A DNA stretch of 64,000 nucleotides, taken from the NCBI GenBank assembly GCA_900313015.1, contig OMPR01000008.1, forward strand, positions 310,001-374,000, given 5' to 3'. How positions within the stretch are numbered: the stretch's first letter is position 1; each line of letters opens with the position of its first letter. Positions 54,048 to 62,240 of this stretch are shown here, piece by piece. The stretch comes from Rhodobacteraceae bacterium EL53 (GTDB taxonomy: Bacteria; Pseudomonadota; Alphaproteobacteria; Rhodobacterales; Rhodobacteraceae). The position numbers and the translations under genes are program-made. The notes beneath the pieces were generated by a model, which saw nothing but the letters and a program-made list of their open reading frames with translations, was not told the origin of the DNA and did not search any database.

Positions 54048-55163
54048 TTAGAGATCTGCTTGGAATTCGTCGATCAAATGTCGCACCACCGCGCGGCCGG
54101 GGTCTTCACCGTTGGTCACGGCGTTTGCATGAACCTGTCTTTGGCGACGAGCAGAGGTGCCAGTCTCTGCGATTTGTTTCAAGCGGGCGATTTCATGAAC
54201 GGTGCCCAGCATTTCCATATCTTCAGAAAGCATCTGTTCCAACTCTTCCAAGAGAGTGACCATGGGTTTGATCGACCGGTCCCCGAAATCAATCAACCCC
54301 TCGCGCACGCCATAGCGTTGCGCGCGCCACCGGTTTTCGCCAACTAGAAAACGGTCATACTGCCGCCAGCGAAGGTTGCCTTCTTTCAGGCGGCACAACA
54401 TACGCAGCAGCGCTTGATTGAGCGCGGCCAGAGCGAGCGCGTCTTCCAGCCGGGGTTGAACGTCCATGATGCGGGTTTCAAGCGTTGGGAACTGGTGCGA
54501 GGGGCGTAAATCCCACCAGATTTTGGTCGTGTCCTCAATCACCCCCAACTCGATCAGCGCGCCGGTGGTGCGTTCATATTCCGCCCAGCTACTAAAGTTG
54601 GGCGGCAGACCTGTACGGGGTAGATTGTCGAATACGGTCAAACGATAGGAGGACAGACCGGTGTCTTCTCCGTTCCAAAAGGGCGAGGAAGTGGAAAGCG
54701 CCAGCAAATGGGGCAGGAAGTAGCTCAGCTGTGGCATCAGATCGGCGCGCAAGGCTTGATCCTCAATCCCGACGTGCACATGCATGCCGCAGATCAGCAT
54801 GCGACGCGCGACGCCACCAAGGGCATGTTGTAGTGCGTCATAACGGCTTTTCCGGGTGTGATGCTGGTCTTTCCAGTCGGCGAAAGGGTGGCAAGACACC
54901 GCAATCGGAGCCAGATTATAGTCTGCTGCGTGGCTGGAAACACAGGCGCGTAGGCGCTTTAGATCATCACGCGCGCTGGCGATTGTGGTATGAACGCGTG
55001 TCCCCACCTCGATTTGACACTGTAGAAATTCGGGGCTGACCTGACCTTGGAAATCAGCTTGGCAGGCTTGGATAAGCGCCTCGGGGGCGATGGCCAGGTT
55101 CAGTGAATCCTGATCGACCAGCAAATATTCCTCTTCAATGCCGAGTGTAAATTCCTGCTGCAT
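54048..55163 (-). CDS. YbdK-type carboxylate-amine ligase (GCS2 family)
   Basis: GCS2/YbdK enzymes have weak glutamate-cysteine ligase activity; the true substrate is often unclear. The 371-residue product starts [20 protein letters not shown], the metal-binding LGIEEE motif, and contains [20 protein letters not shown] and [20 protein letters not shown]. It stands between the acyl-CoA dehydrogenase gene and a divergent methyltransferase gene. Confidence 0.9.
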   Translation of the reverse strand: MQQEFTLGIEEEYLLVDQDSLNLAIAPEALIQACQADFQGQVSPEFLQCQIEVGTRVHTTIASARDDLKRLRACVSSHAADYNLAPIAVSCHPFADWKDQHHTRKSRYDALQHALGGVARRMLICGMHVHVGIEDQALRADLMPQLSYFLPHLLALSTSSPFWNGEDTGLSSYRLTVFDNLPRTGLPPNFSSWAEYERTTGALIELGVIEDTTKIWWDLRPSHQFPTLETRIMDVQPRLEDALALAALNQALLRMLCRLKEGNLRWRQYDRFLVGENRWRAQRYGVREGLIDFGDRSIKPMVTLLEELEQMLSEDMEMLGTVHEIARLKQIAETGTSARRQRQVHANAVTNGEDPGRAVVRHLIDEFQADL

Positions 55164-55286
55164 TGCGGTCTCCTGTCTTGTGAAACCAGTGAAACCCGAA
55201 TGGATCGTTTTGCCAATGGGGCAGTTTCGCGCTGTTGGGGTTGGAACAGCGCGCGAAGGCCGTTATTCAACCTTGGTGAGTGTGAG

Positions 55287-56150
55287 ATGAAAAGGTGTCG
55301 GGCCGTGAAGAAACGAAAATTTCCTAAGATCAACGCTTTGCTTGATCCGCTAGACGTTAAGATCATTGATCGCTCAGAAGAGATTGCTGAAAAAGAACGC
55401 CTTGTTGCGTTTGAACGGCGAGGGGGTTTAGAAAAACCTGCCTATGCGCTCAGTTCCGGAATGGAGGGGTTCGACATTTCCGGCTTGGTGCGGGAATATG
55501 AAACCCACAAAGCTGCGTTGGCTGCGCTACACGACCCTGCACAGAACACCACCGGCTACCGCTCGAACAACGGGTATTACGACACCCCGGATGCCGAGGC
55601 GTTGTATCTGATGATCCGCAGGTTCCAGCCCAAACATGTGATCGAGGTGGGGTGTGGGAATTCGACCCGTATTACCCGCCAAGCCATTCGCGACGGCGCG
55701 CTAGAAACCAAGATCACGGCGATTGACCCTTATCCACGCGCTGACATCGCCCATGTAGTGGATGACTTTGAGCAGAAGCGCTTGGAAGATGTGGACCCAA
55801 CCCTGTTTGATACACTTGGGCCTGGGGATGTGTTGTTTATTGATTCAAGCCATCAGGTCCGCATGAGCAATGATGTAGCGCATCTGTTCTGTCGGATCAT
55901 TCCGCGATTGGCACCGGGGGTGGTGATCCATGTGCACGACGTCTTTTTGCCCTATGAATATCCGAACCGGTTTTTCCACGATTGCCCGTCGTGGGGCGAA
56001 CAATATGTCTTGCATACTTTGATCCAGACTAGCGGCTATCAGCTTCTCTGGCCTGGATATTATTTGCAACAAGAGCGCCCCGATGCAATCAAGGCGCTTC
56101 CGTTTTTAGCAGCTGGTCGGGCTCAGAGTTTTTGGATCCGCAAGACCTGA
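55287..56150 (+). CDS. Class I SAM-dependent methyltransferase-like protein
   Basis: The 287-residue product has SAM motif I VIEVGCGNSTRITRQA, an acidic residue after ITAIDPYPRADI, and GDVLFIDSSHQVRMSNDVAH. The acceptor is unknown. The ATG at 55287 has GGTGAG upstream; the open frame begins at 55200 but its first ~29 residues look non-coding. Its stop abuts that of the convergent L,D-transpeptidase-like gene. Confidence 0.83.
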   Translation: MKRCRAVKKRKFPKINALLDPLDVKIIDRSEEIAEKERLVAFERRGGLEKPAYALSSGMEGFDISGLVREYETHKAALAALHDPAQNTTGYRSNNGYYDTPDAEALYLMIRRFQPKHVIEVGCGNSTRITRQAIRDGALETKITAIDPYPRADIAHVVDDFEQKRLEDVDPTLFDTLGPGDVLFIDSSHQVRMSNDVAHLFCRIIPRLAPGVVIHVHDVFLPYEYPNRFFHDCPSWGEQYVLHTLIQTSGYQLLWPGYYLQQERPDAIKALPFLAAGRAQSFWIRKT

Positions 56151-56750
56151 TTAAAGCAGGCGTACCTTGGTGCCGACTTTGACCAAAGGATAGAGCTCTT
56201 CAACGTGTTGATTGTACAATCCAATACAGCCTGAAGAGCTCTGCCGTCCGATTTTGCGCGTGTCATGTGTGCCATGTACAAGATACGCGGGCCAGCTGAG
56301 GTACATTGCGCGTGTACCCAGTGGGTTCCCTTCGCCACCGTCCATGCGCAACGGGAGCGATGGGTCGCGTTCGCGCATCGAAGCGGTCGGGGTCCAGCTG
56401 GGGTTTTCAGCTTTGCGCACGACTTTTGTATAGCCGCGTTTTGTCAACTCTTCGCTCATAGGCACAGAAGAAGGGTACAGGCGATAGGTTACCCCGTCTC
56501 CATCCCAATAATGCACGGCACGGCTGGTGATGTCAGCCAACAAGCAGCCCACACCCAACTCATCAAAATGATCCTGCCAATGCTGTTGTTTGAACGACGA
56601 GGCATTCCGACGAACCGCTGGTTGATCCGAGATTGGAGCCTCGACCTGCGGAAATGCATCGGTGCTTTGAGCTGATAGCAATGTGGGCGCGGCCAGAGTG
56701 CTTGCAACACCCAAAAGCGCACTACGGCGGGTCATGATGGACCGAGACAT
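56151..56750 (-). CDS. L,D-transpeptidase-like (YkuD) exported protein
   Basis: YkuD enzymes cross-link peptidoglycan or attach lipoproteins. The 199-residue product has a twin-arginine-like signal (TRRSALLGVASTLAAPTLLS) and a YkuD domain ending with His159 (YLVHGTHDTRKIG) and Cys175 (SSSGCIGLYNQH). The usual SHGCIR motif reads SSGCIG here, so the His and Arg are replaced by Ser and Gly. ATG at 56750 has GGAG 7 bases upstream. Activity is likely but not assured. Confidence 0.85.
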   Translation of the reverse strand: MSRSIMTRRSALLGVASTLAAPTLLSAQSTDAFPQVEAPISDQPAVRRNASSFKQQHWQDHFDELGVGCLLADITSRAVHYWDGDGVTYRLYPSSVPMSEELTKRGYTKVVRKAENPSWTPTASMRERDPSLPLRMDGGEGNPLGTRAMYLSWPAYLVHGTHDTRKIGRQSSSGCIGLYNQHVEELYPLVKVGTKVRLL

Positions 56751-57128
56751 GAGGGTTCTCCGAATTCTGCTCAGACGTTTCGACTTAACTAGGAATGATG
56801 GAGTGTGAAAACCAGCCCCTCTTGGTCGAAATTCCAAGGTTTCACGCGTTTGTGTGTATAGTTTCTGAGAGGCTTGATTTGTACGAAACTCGCGTTGTTT
56901 TGTACGAATTACACGCTCGAGTCGATTGATTTGACGCGTGAGTATTGGAATGTGTTTGAAGCAATCGCGCCATAACCGGCAACATCCGCCGAAAAGGCCA
57001 AACCCGGCCTTTTAGTAGATTGGACACCTGATGATACGTGGTCGGTGACCAAGGCGTTTATGTTCGCTCATCAGAAATCTCTAACGAACGGACATCCGAG
57101 CGCAATCAGATCCAATGGGCACTAAGAA
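56751..57128. other. Gene-free region with a direct repeat and a hairpin
   Basis: No convincing gene fits between the L,D-transpeptidase start and the mmsA terminator. It holds two copies of TTTGTACGAA starting 21 bases apart (56878 and 56899) and an AAAAGGCC/GGCCTTTT hairpin (~56992-57013). A 21-codon frame at 56951-57016 ends in the hairpin but is too short to claim. Confidence 0.5.
56878..56908. repeat. Tandem operator-like repeat TTTGTACGAA x2
   Basis: Two identical 10-base copies start 21 bases apart, two helical turns, about 130 bases upstream of the L,D-transpeptidase gene. Each copy is close to a palindrome around GTAC. A regulator site is inferred. Confidence 0.4.
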
Positions 57129-57160
57129 AAACGGCCCGGCAATATTGCCGGGCCGTTTCT
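57129..57160 (-). terminator. Intrinsic terminator after mmsA
   Basis: A 14-bp stem (57129-57142 with 57145-57158) lies 22 bases past the mmsA stop, with a T-run in the minus direction. Confidence 0.9.
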
Positions 57161-57181
57161 ATTTATAACATAAAAAGGGGC

Positions 57182-58681
57182 CTATTCCATAACAGGGATA
57201 GAGAATTCGCCGCCTTCTTTGATGCCGCTGGGCCAGCGCGCAGTGATAGTTTTGGTGCGTGTGTAGAATTTAAACGCATCCGGACCGTGCTGGTTCAAAT
57301 CACCAAAGGCCGATTTCTTCCAGCCACCAAAGGTGTGATAGGCCAACGGAACCGGGATCGGTACGTTGATGCCGACCATGCCGATGTTGATCCGGTTGGC
57401 AAAGTCACGCGCGGTGTCGCCATCACGAGTGTAGATCGCGGTGCCGTTGCCGTATTCGTGATCCATCGCAAGACCAATGGCTTCTTCGTAGGTTTGCGCG
57501 CGTACCGTGGACAGAACCGGGCCAAAGATCTCTTTCTTGTAGATATCCATGTCGGGAGTCACGTTATCGAACAAGTGCGCGCCGACAAAGAACCCTTCCT
57601 CGTAGCCCTGCAGGCTGAAATCACGTCCATCAACCACCAGCTTGGCACCTTGGTCGATGCCAGTCTGCACCAGTGCTTCGATGTTTGATTTAGCAGCGGC
57701 GGTAACAACCGGACCGTAATCAACGTCTGTACCGGCAGTGTAGGGGCCAACTTTAAGCGCCTCAACACGGGGGATCAGCTTTTCGATCAGCTTGTCAGCG
57801 GTTTCTTCACCAACGGGCACAGCAACCGAAATCGCCATGCAGCGTTCGCCGGCTGCACCGTAACCGGCCCCAACCAGCGCATCAGCGGCCTGATCCAGAT
57901 CGGCGTCGGGCATGATGATCATGTGGTTTTTGGCGCCGCCAAAACACTGAACACGCTTACCTTGGGCACAACCTGTACCGTAGATGTATTCCGCAATCGG
58001 GGTCGATCCAACAAAGCCAACCGATTGAATGGTGTCATCATATAGGATCGCGTCAACGGCTTCTTTGTCACCGTTCACCACCTGCAAAATGCCTTTGGGC
58101 AGACCGGCTTCTTCGAACAGTTCAGCCAGCATCAAGGGAACAGATGGCGCGCGCTCGGATGGCTTAAGGATAAAGGCGTTGCCGCAGGCAATCGCAGGGG
58201 CAAACATCCACATTGGGATCATAGCTGGGAAGTTGAACGGGGTGATACCCGCAGTCACACCCAGGGGCTGACGCATGGAATACATGTCGATGCCGGGGCC
58301 AGCGCTGTCGGTGAATTCACCTTTCAGCATCTGGGGGGCTGCGATGCAATATTCGACAACTTCGAGACCGCGCTGCACGTCACCGGCTGCGTCTGGAAGA
58401 GTTTTACCGTGCTCGCGGCTCAGAGCCTCGGCCAGTTTGTCCATGTCGCGGTTCAGTAGCGAAACCAGCTTCATCAAAACACGGGCGCGACGCTGCGGGT
58501 TGGTTGCAGCCCACGCGGGCTGAGCAGCAGCTGCGACAGCAACCGCTTTGTCCATCTCTTCCTTGCTGGCCAGCGGGCACTTGGCCTGCACTTCGCCGGT
58601 GGCGGGGTTAAAGACGTCGGAAAAACGACCCGACGTCCCTTTGACGTGCTCGCCGTTGATGTAGTGCGTCAGTTCCTGCAT
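57182..58681 (-). CDS. mmsA: Methylmalonate-semialdehyde dehydrogenase (CoA-acylating)
   Basis: MmsA turns methylmalonate semialdehyde into propionyl-CoA, the last step of the valine route. The 499-residue product starts MQELTHYINGEHVKGTSGRF and carries GVTAGITPFNFPAMIPMWMF, KPSERAPSVPLMLAELFEEA, the catalytic Cys in GAAGERCMAISVAVPVG, and VGINVPIPVPLAYHTFGGWK. The ATG at 58681 has AGAGGAG upstream; the frame extends further but runs antisense into the LysR gene. Divergent from a LysR regulator. Confidence 0.97.
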   Translation of the reverse strand: MQELTHYINGEHVKGTSGRFSDVFNPATGEVQAKCPLASKEEMDKAVAVAAAAQPAWAATNPQRRARVLMKLVSLLNRDMDKLAEALSREHGKTLPDAAGDVQRGLEVVEYCIAAPQMLKGEFTDSAGPGIDMYSMRQPLGVTAGITPFNFPAMIPMWMFAPAIACGNAFILKPSERAPSVPLMLAELFEEAGLPKGILQVVNGDKEAVDAILYDDTIQSVGFVGSTPIAEYIYGTGCAQGKRVQCFGGAKNHMIIMPDADLDQAADALVGAGYGAAGERCMAISVAVPVGEETADKLIEKLIPRVEALKVGPYTAGTDVDYGPVVTAAAKSNIEALVQTGIDQGAKLVVDGRDFSLQGYEEGFFVGAHLFDNVTPDMDIYKKEIFGPVLSTVRAQTYEEAIGLAMDHEYGNGTAIYTRDGDTARDFANRINIGMVGINVPIPVPLAYHTFGGWKKSAFGDLNQHGPDAFKFYTRTKTITARWPSGIKEGGEFSIPVME

Positions 58682-58717
58682 GGGACATCTCCTCTGAATG
58701 TTGCGGGAACAATAGGC

Positions 58718-58769
58718 TTGCAAAAATAACCTGAAAAGAGGCAAGATTTCAAAAGTGTTTTGCAAAGAT
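58718..58769. promoter_or_regulatory. Direct repeats in the mmsA-LysR intergenic region
   Basis: TTGCAAAAAT (58718-58727) and TTGCAAAGAT (58760-58769) lie 42 bases apart in the 103-base divergent promoter gap. They are candidate sites for the LysR protein; no classic palindrome was found. Confidence 0.35.
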
Positions 58770-58784
58770 GCATGAGGGGCAAGG

Positions 58785-59681
58785 ATGGAACCACATTGGG
58801 ACGATATGAAGGTCTTTTTGGCAGTCGCCCGCGAGGAAAGCCTCTCGGGAGCGGGTCGGATACTGAAACTGGACCCGGCAACGGTTGGGCGGCGTATCGC
58901 AAGACTGGAAAGCGCGCTCAGTGCCCCATTGTTTGTCAAATCTCCCCAAGGATATGCGTTGACCAGCGCTGGTGAGCGTCTGCTTACGCATGGTGAACAA
59001 GCCGAAGACGCAATGCGCGCTGCGGCCGAAGACATCTCTGGGTCGGCGGATACACTGTCCGGACAAATCCGGATCGGGGCACCGGATGGCTGCGCCAATT
59101 ATCTATTGCCGCAGGTGTGTTCGCAGATCTGCGATGAAAACCCGGATCTGGATATTCAGATTCTAGCTTTGCCGAGGATGATTAACTTGTCGCGGCGCGA
59201 GGCAGATATGGCTGTAACCGTGAGCGCACCAACGGCGGGGCAGCTCTTGGTGCAGAAGATCACGGACTATAAACTGCACCTTGTCGGAACTCGCCGGTAT
59301 CTAAGACGACACGATGAGATTCTTAAGGTCGAGGACCTCAAGAGCCACCGAATGATCGGCTATATTCCCGATATGATTTTTGATCAGGAGTTAGATTATC
59401 TGAAAGACATAGGCGTCCCGAGGGTTTCCTTGTCGTCGAACTCAGTCTCGGTACAGTTGCGGCATGCCACTAACGGGGCAGGGATCTGTATGGCCCATGA
59501 TTTCACGCTGCCCTATAACCCTCGACTGCGCAAAATCCTGACGGATGTTGTGAGCCTGACCCGAAGCTTTTATCTTGTGCGTCATCAAGGAGATCAGAAA
59601 AGCGACCGCTTGAACCGATTTGCACATGCGTTGAACGAAGGCCTCCGCGACGAGGTGGCGCGGTTGGAGGGGTTGTCTTGA
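58785..59681 (+). CDS. LysR family transcriptional regulator
   Basis: The 298-residue product has the LysR winged-helix start (MKVFLAVAREESLSGAGRIL; DPATVGRRIARLESALSAPL) and a C-terminal ligand-binding domain (~90-290). The ATG at 58785 follows AGGGGCAAGG. It is divergent from mmsA by 103 bases, the usual position for a LysR gene regulating its neighbour. The ligand is not visible. Confidence 0.92.
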   Translation: MEPHWDDMKVFLAVAREESLSGAGRILKLDPATVGRRIARLESALSAPLFVKSPQGYALTSAGERLLTHGEQAEDAMRAAAEDISGSADTLSGQIRIGAPDGCANYLLPQVCSQICDENPDLDIQILALPRMINLSRREADMAVTVSAPTAGQLLVQKITDYKLHLVGTRRYLRRHDEILKVEDLKSHRMIGYIPDMIFDQELDYLKDIGVPRVSLSSNSVSVQLRHATNGAGICMAHDFTLPYNPRLRKILTDVVSLTRSFYLVRHQGDQKSDRLNRFAHALNEGLRDEVARLEGLS

Positions 59682-59740
59682 CATATCAGCTTGTTGCGGC
59701 AAGGCTTTGAGATACGAAAGATTATTGCTGAGGTGGTACT

Positions 59741-60175
59741 ATGCTCGTTCAGACGATCCTGAAATCAAAATCCAGTTCCAATGTTGTGACGGTTTCGTCC
59801 TCTGCAACTGTTTCAGAGGCGGCTAAACTGCTGTCTGAGATGAAAATCGGGACAGTTGTTGTTTCTGAAGATGGGGAAACGGCCACAGGGATCTTGTCTG
59901 AGCGTGACATCGTGCGGGAATTGGCCAATTCAGGTAGCGGTTGCTTGTCGCAGTGTGTGAGCGATTACATGACCACTGAATTGGTTACCTGCACCAGCCA
60001 AGCAAGTGTTGAGAATGTTCTGACTCAAATGACCGAGGGCCGTTTTCGCCATATGCCAGTGGTGGAAGATGGGAAATTGGTTGGGATTGTCACGTTGGGG
60101 GATGCGGTCAAGGCACAGCTCAAAGAGCTGGCAATGGAGAAGAATGCCCTTGAGGGAATGATCATGGGGCATTGA
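59741..60175 (+). CDS. Tandem CBS-domain protein
   Basis: CBS pairs bind adenosyl nucleotides. The 144-residue product has two CBS repeats: VTVSSSATVSEAAKLLSEMK with GILSERDIVRELA, and VSDYMTTELVTCTSQASVEN with RFRHMPVVEDGKLVGIVTLG, then a helical tail. The partner is unknown. It lies 71 bases before coaD. Confidence 0.93.
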   Translation: MLVQTILKSKSSSNVVTVSSSATVSEAAKLLSEMKIGTVVVSEDGETATGILSERDIVRELANSGSGCLSQCVSDYMTTELVTCTSQASVENVLTQMTEGRFRHMPVVEDGKLVGIVTLGDAVKAQLKELAMEKNALEGMIMGH

Positions 60176-60246
60176 TATCCGGCACTTGAACCTGCTGCGC
60201 ACATGTGTTTGCGTGCGCAGCATAAAGCTCAAAGTGGGAGGATCTC

Positions 60247-60741
60247 ATGCGTATCGGTCTGTATCCTGGAACATTCGACCCAATTACATTGGGGCATGTA
60301 GACATAATTCGCCGCGCTGCCGCGCTCGTAGATAAGTTGGTGATCGGTGTAGCGATCAACCGTGACAAGGGACCGTTGTTCACACTTGAAGAGCGCGTTG
60401 CGATGCTCGAGGCGGAATGCGCGAAACTGTCTGAACAAACAGGTACTGAAATTGTCGCGCATCCTTTCGAAAACTTGCTGATAAATTGCGCTCATGATGT
60501 TGGTGCGCAAATTATTGTGCGGGGCCTGCGGGCGGTGGCTGATTTCGAATACGAATACCAGATGGTTGGAATGAATCGATCTTTGGATGATTCGGTCGAA
60601 ACCGTGTTCTTGATGGCCGAGGCACGTCATCAGGCGATCGCGTCTAAGCTGGTCAAAGAAATCGCCCGGCTTGGCGGAGACGTTTCAAAATTTGTGACAC
60701 CGCAAGTGCGCGAAGCATTGATTGAACGTCTGGCACGCTAA
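60247..60741 (+). CDS. coaD: Phosphopantetheine adenylyltransferase
   Basis: CoaD makes dephospho-CoA from 4'-phosphopantetheine and ATP. The 164-residue product starts MRIGLYPGTFDPITLGHVDI (the HIGH-type site) and has QIIVRGLRAVADFEYEYQMV. GGGAGGAT precedes the ATG. Normal length. Confidence 0.97.
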   Translation: MRIGLYPGTFDPITLGHVDIIRRAAALVDKLVIGVAINRDKGPLFTLEERVAMLEAECAKLSEQTGTEIVAHPFENLLINCAHDVGAQIIVRGLRAVADFEYEYQMVGMNRSLDDSVETVFLMAEARHQAIASKLVKEIARLGGDVSKFVTPQVREALIERLAR

Positions 60742-60751
60742 GGCGTGGTTA

Positions 60752-60780
60752 TAGTGCACGCACTTTTGGTGCGGGCACTA
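60752..60780 (+). terminator. Imperfect hairpin after coaD
   Basis: TAGTGCACGCAC and GTGCGGGCACTA (60752-60763, 60769-60780) pair with one mismatch 10 bases past the coaD stop; no T-run follows. Confidence 0.5.
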
Positions 60781-60837
60781 ATGTGTCCCCTTGGATCGTC
60801 GAACCTGCTATCTGAAAGTGCTTGCCGAAGCAGCGCA

Positions 60838-60981
60838 TTAGCGCCAAAAAGCGAGCCACTGCAGAAACTCAAAGAGTTTCTTGCCTAAGAACAAGACGTG
60901 TTCATCCCCAACCAACATCAAATCGAAAATGAGCGCTGATACGATGAACAGTCCAAGCCCAATGGCGATTTGATTTGTCAT
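60838..60981 (-). CDS. 47-residue membrane microprotein downstream of gap
   Basis: The ATG at 60981 has GAGG five bases upstream. The product is M-T-N-Q-I-A-I-G-L-G-L-F-I-V-S-A-L-I then FDLMLVGDEHVLFLGKKLFE and ends FLQWLAFWR: one N-terminal membrane helix, a short charged loop and an amphipathic/aromatic end. The family is not recognised, but the composition and ribosome binding site support a real gene. It begins 21 bases past the base of the gap terminator stem, so it would be made by readthrough or its own promoter. Confidence 0.75.
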   Translation of the reverse strand: MTNQIAIGLGLFIVSALIFDLMLVGDEHVLFLGKKLFEFLQWLAFWR

Positions 60982-61001
60982 GTTGACCTCGGTTCAAAGA
61001 A

Positions 61002-61032
61002 AACGCCCGCTCAGATAACCTGAGCGGGCGTT
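61002..61032 (-). terminator. Intrinsic terminator after gap
   Basis: AACGCCCGCTCAG (61002-61014) pairs CTGAGCGGGCGTT (61020-61032), with a T-rich run on the minus side that overlaps the leader of the 47-residue gene. Confidence 0.9.
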
Positions 61033-61054
61033 AAATCTCAAGGGATTAGGTTGG

Positions 61055-62056
61055 TTAACCCAATTTACCCATGGCAACAGCTACGTCGGCCATACGGACA
61101 GAAAAGCCCCATTCATTGTCATACCAGGCCAAAACGCGCACCAACCGATCACCCACGATGCGGGTTTGATCGGGTGCGAAAATCGAACTTTCAGGGGAGT
61201 GGTTGAAGTCGGTGGACACCAATGGCGCGGGCTCATAGCCCAGAACACCTTTCATCGGGCCTTCAGCAGCCACGCGCATTGCGTCGTTGATCTCTGCTAC
61301 GGTGACGTCTTTGCTGGCATGGAAAGTCAGGTCTACCGCAGAAACGTTTGGCGTAGGAACGCGAATGGCGGAACCGTCCAGGCGACCTTTGAGGTTTGGC
61401 AGAACCTCGCCCAATGCTTTCGCAGCACCAGTTGAAGTCGGGATCATCGACATCGCAGCGGCGCGCGCGCGATACAGGTCCTTGTGACGGCGGTCCAGCG
61501 TTGGCTGATCGCCGGTGTAGGAGTGGATAGTCGTCATGATGCCATGCTCGATACCAACGGTGTCATCAAGAACTTTGGCAAGCGGGGCCAGACAGTTCGT
61601 TGTGCACGATCCATTAGAAACCATACGGTCAGCAGCCGTCAGTTCGCCGGTATTGACGCCATAGACGATGGTCTTATCGACGTTTTTGCCGGGAGCCGAC
61701 AAGAGGACTTTTTTGGCGCCACGCTCGAAGTGGGCGTTTGCTTTTGTACCGTCGTTGAACTTGCCGGTGCATTCCAGAACAACGTCACAGCCGTCCCAGT
61801 CCAGCTCGTTCATGTCATATGTCGAAAACATCTGCATGTCGCCGCGACCTAAGTTCATGGTGCCGTCGCCGATGGTCACATCACCTGGAAAACGACCATG
61901 GACACTATCGTACTTGATCAGATGGGCGGCGGTTTCCAGCGGGCCAGTCGCGTTCACCTTGACCACTTCGATATCGTCACGGCCCGAAGCCGCAATGTGA
62001 GAAAGGGTGCAACGGCCAATACGGCCAAAACCGTTGATGCCAACCTTGATGGTCAT
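61055..62056 (-). CDS. gap: Glyceraldehyde-3-phosphate dehydrogenase, GapB-like
   Basis: The enzyme interconverts glyceraldehyde-3-phosphate and 1,3-bisphosphoglycerate. The 333-residue product starts MTIKVGINGFGRIGRCTLSH, has the catalytic Cys151 (SNGSCTTNCLAPLAK) and WYDNEWGFSVRMADV. The residue that fixes NAD in GapA (Asp of VNDL) is Ala36 here (VNATGPLE), as in NADP-using GapB enzymes. The promoter has a LacI-type inverted repeat. A gluconeogenic, NADP-linked role is therefore plausible. The ATG at 62056 was preferred over 62104. Confidence 0.96.
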   Translation of the reverse strand: MTIKVGINGFGRIGRCTLSHIAASGRDDIEVVKVNATGPLETAAHLIKYDSVHGRFPGDVTIGDGTMNLGRGDMQMFSTYDMNELDWDGCDVVLECTGKFNDGTKANAHFERGAKKVLLSAPGKNVDKTIVYGVNTGELTAADRMVSNGSCTTNCLAPLAKVLDDTVGIEHGIMTTIHSYTGDQPTLDRRHKDLYRARAAAMSMIPTSTGAAKALGEVLPNLKGRLDGSAIRVPTPNVSAVDLTFHASKDVTVAEINDAMRVAAEGPMKGVLGYEPAPLVSTDFNHSPESSIFAPDQTRIVGDRLVRVLAWYDNEWGFSVRMADVAVAMGKLG

Positions 62057-62144
62057 AGTACGACTCCGAAAGACAATAAAATCATTTGCCATATAGACCC
62101 GCACACTTCATGCAGAAAGGGTAAAAAGGGCGTAAATTTGGTAA

Positions 62145-62175
62145 GTTAGCGCAAACTTCGGTCGGTTGCGCTAAC
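62145..62175 (-). promoter_or_regulatory. LacI-type inverted repeat before gap
   Basis: GTTAGCGCAA (62145-62154) and TTGCGCTAAC (62166-62175) form a perfect 10-bp inverted repeat. Each half is close to GTTAGCGCTAAC, a form resembling CceR-type central-carbon operators of Rhodobacterales. It could also act on the divergent DUF808 gene. Confidence 0.6.
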
Positions 62176-62240
62176 GATTGAGGAATGACAGGGGCCGTGT
62201 GGGGTGCTACCTAGGTAAAGTCGAGAATAAGGGTGCGTAA

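Noticed and set aside
56951-57016. 21-codon frame (MCLKQSRHNRQHPPKRPNPAF)
   Set aside because: Too short and basic to claim; it ends inside a hairpin, so it could be chance, though it stays a remote leader-peptide option.
57038-57688. Plus-strand open frame of 216 codons over the mmsA 3' end
   Set aside because: Overlaps the mmsA terminator and coding region on the other strand.
58682-59098. In-frame N-terminal extension of mmsA
   Set aside because: It runs antisense through the LysR gene, and MQELTH at 58681 has a strong ribosome binding site and the family start.
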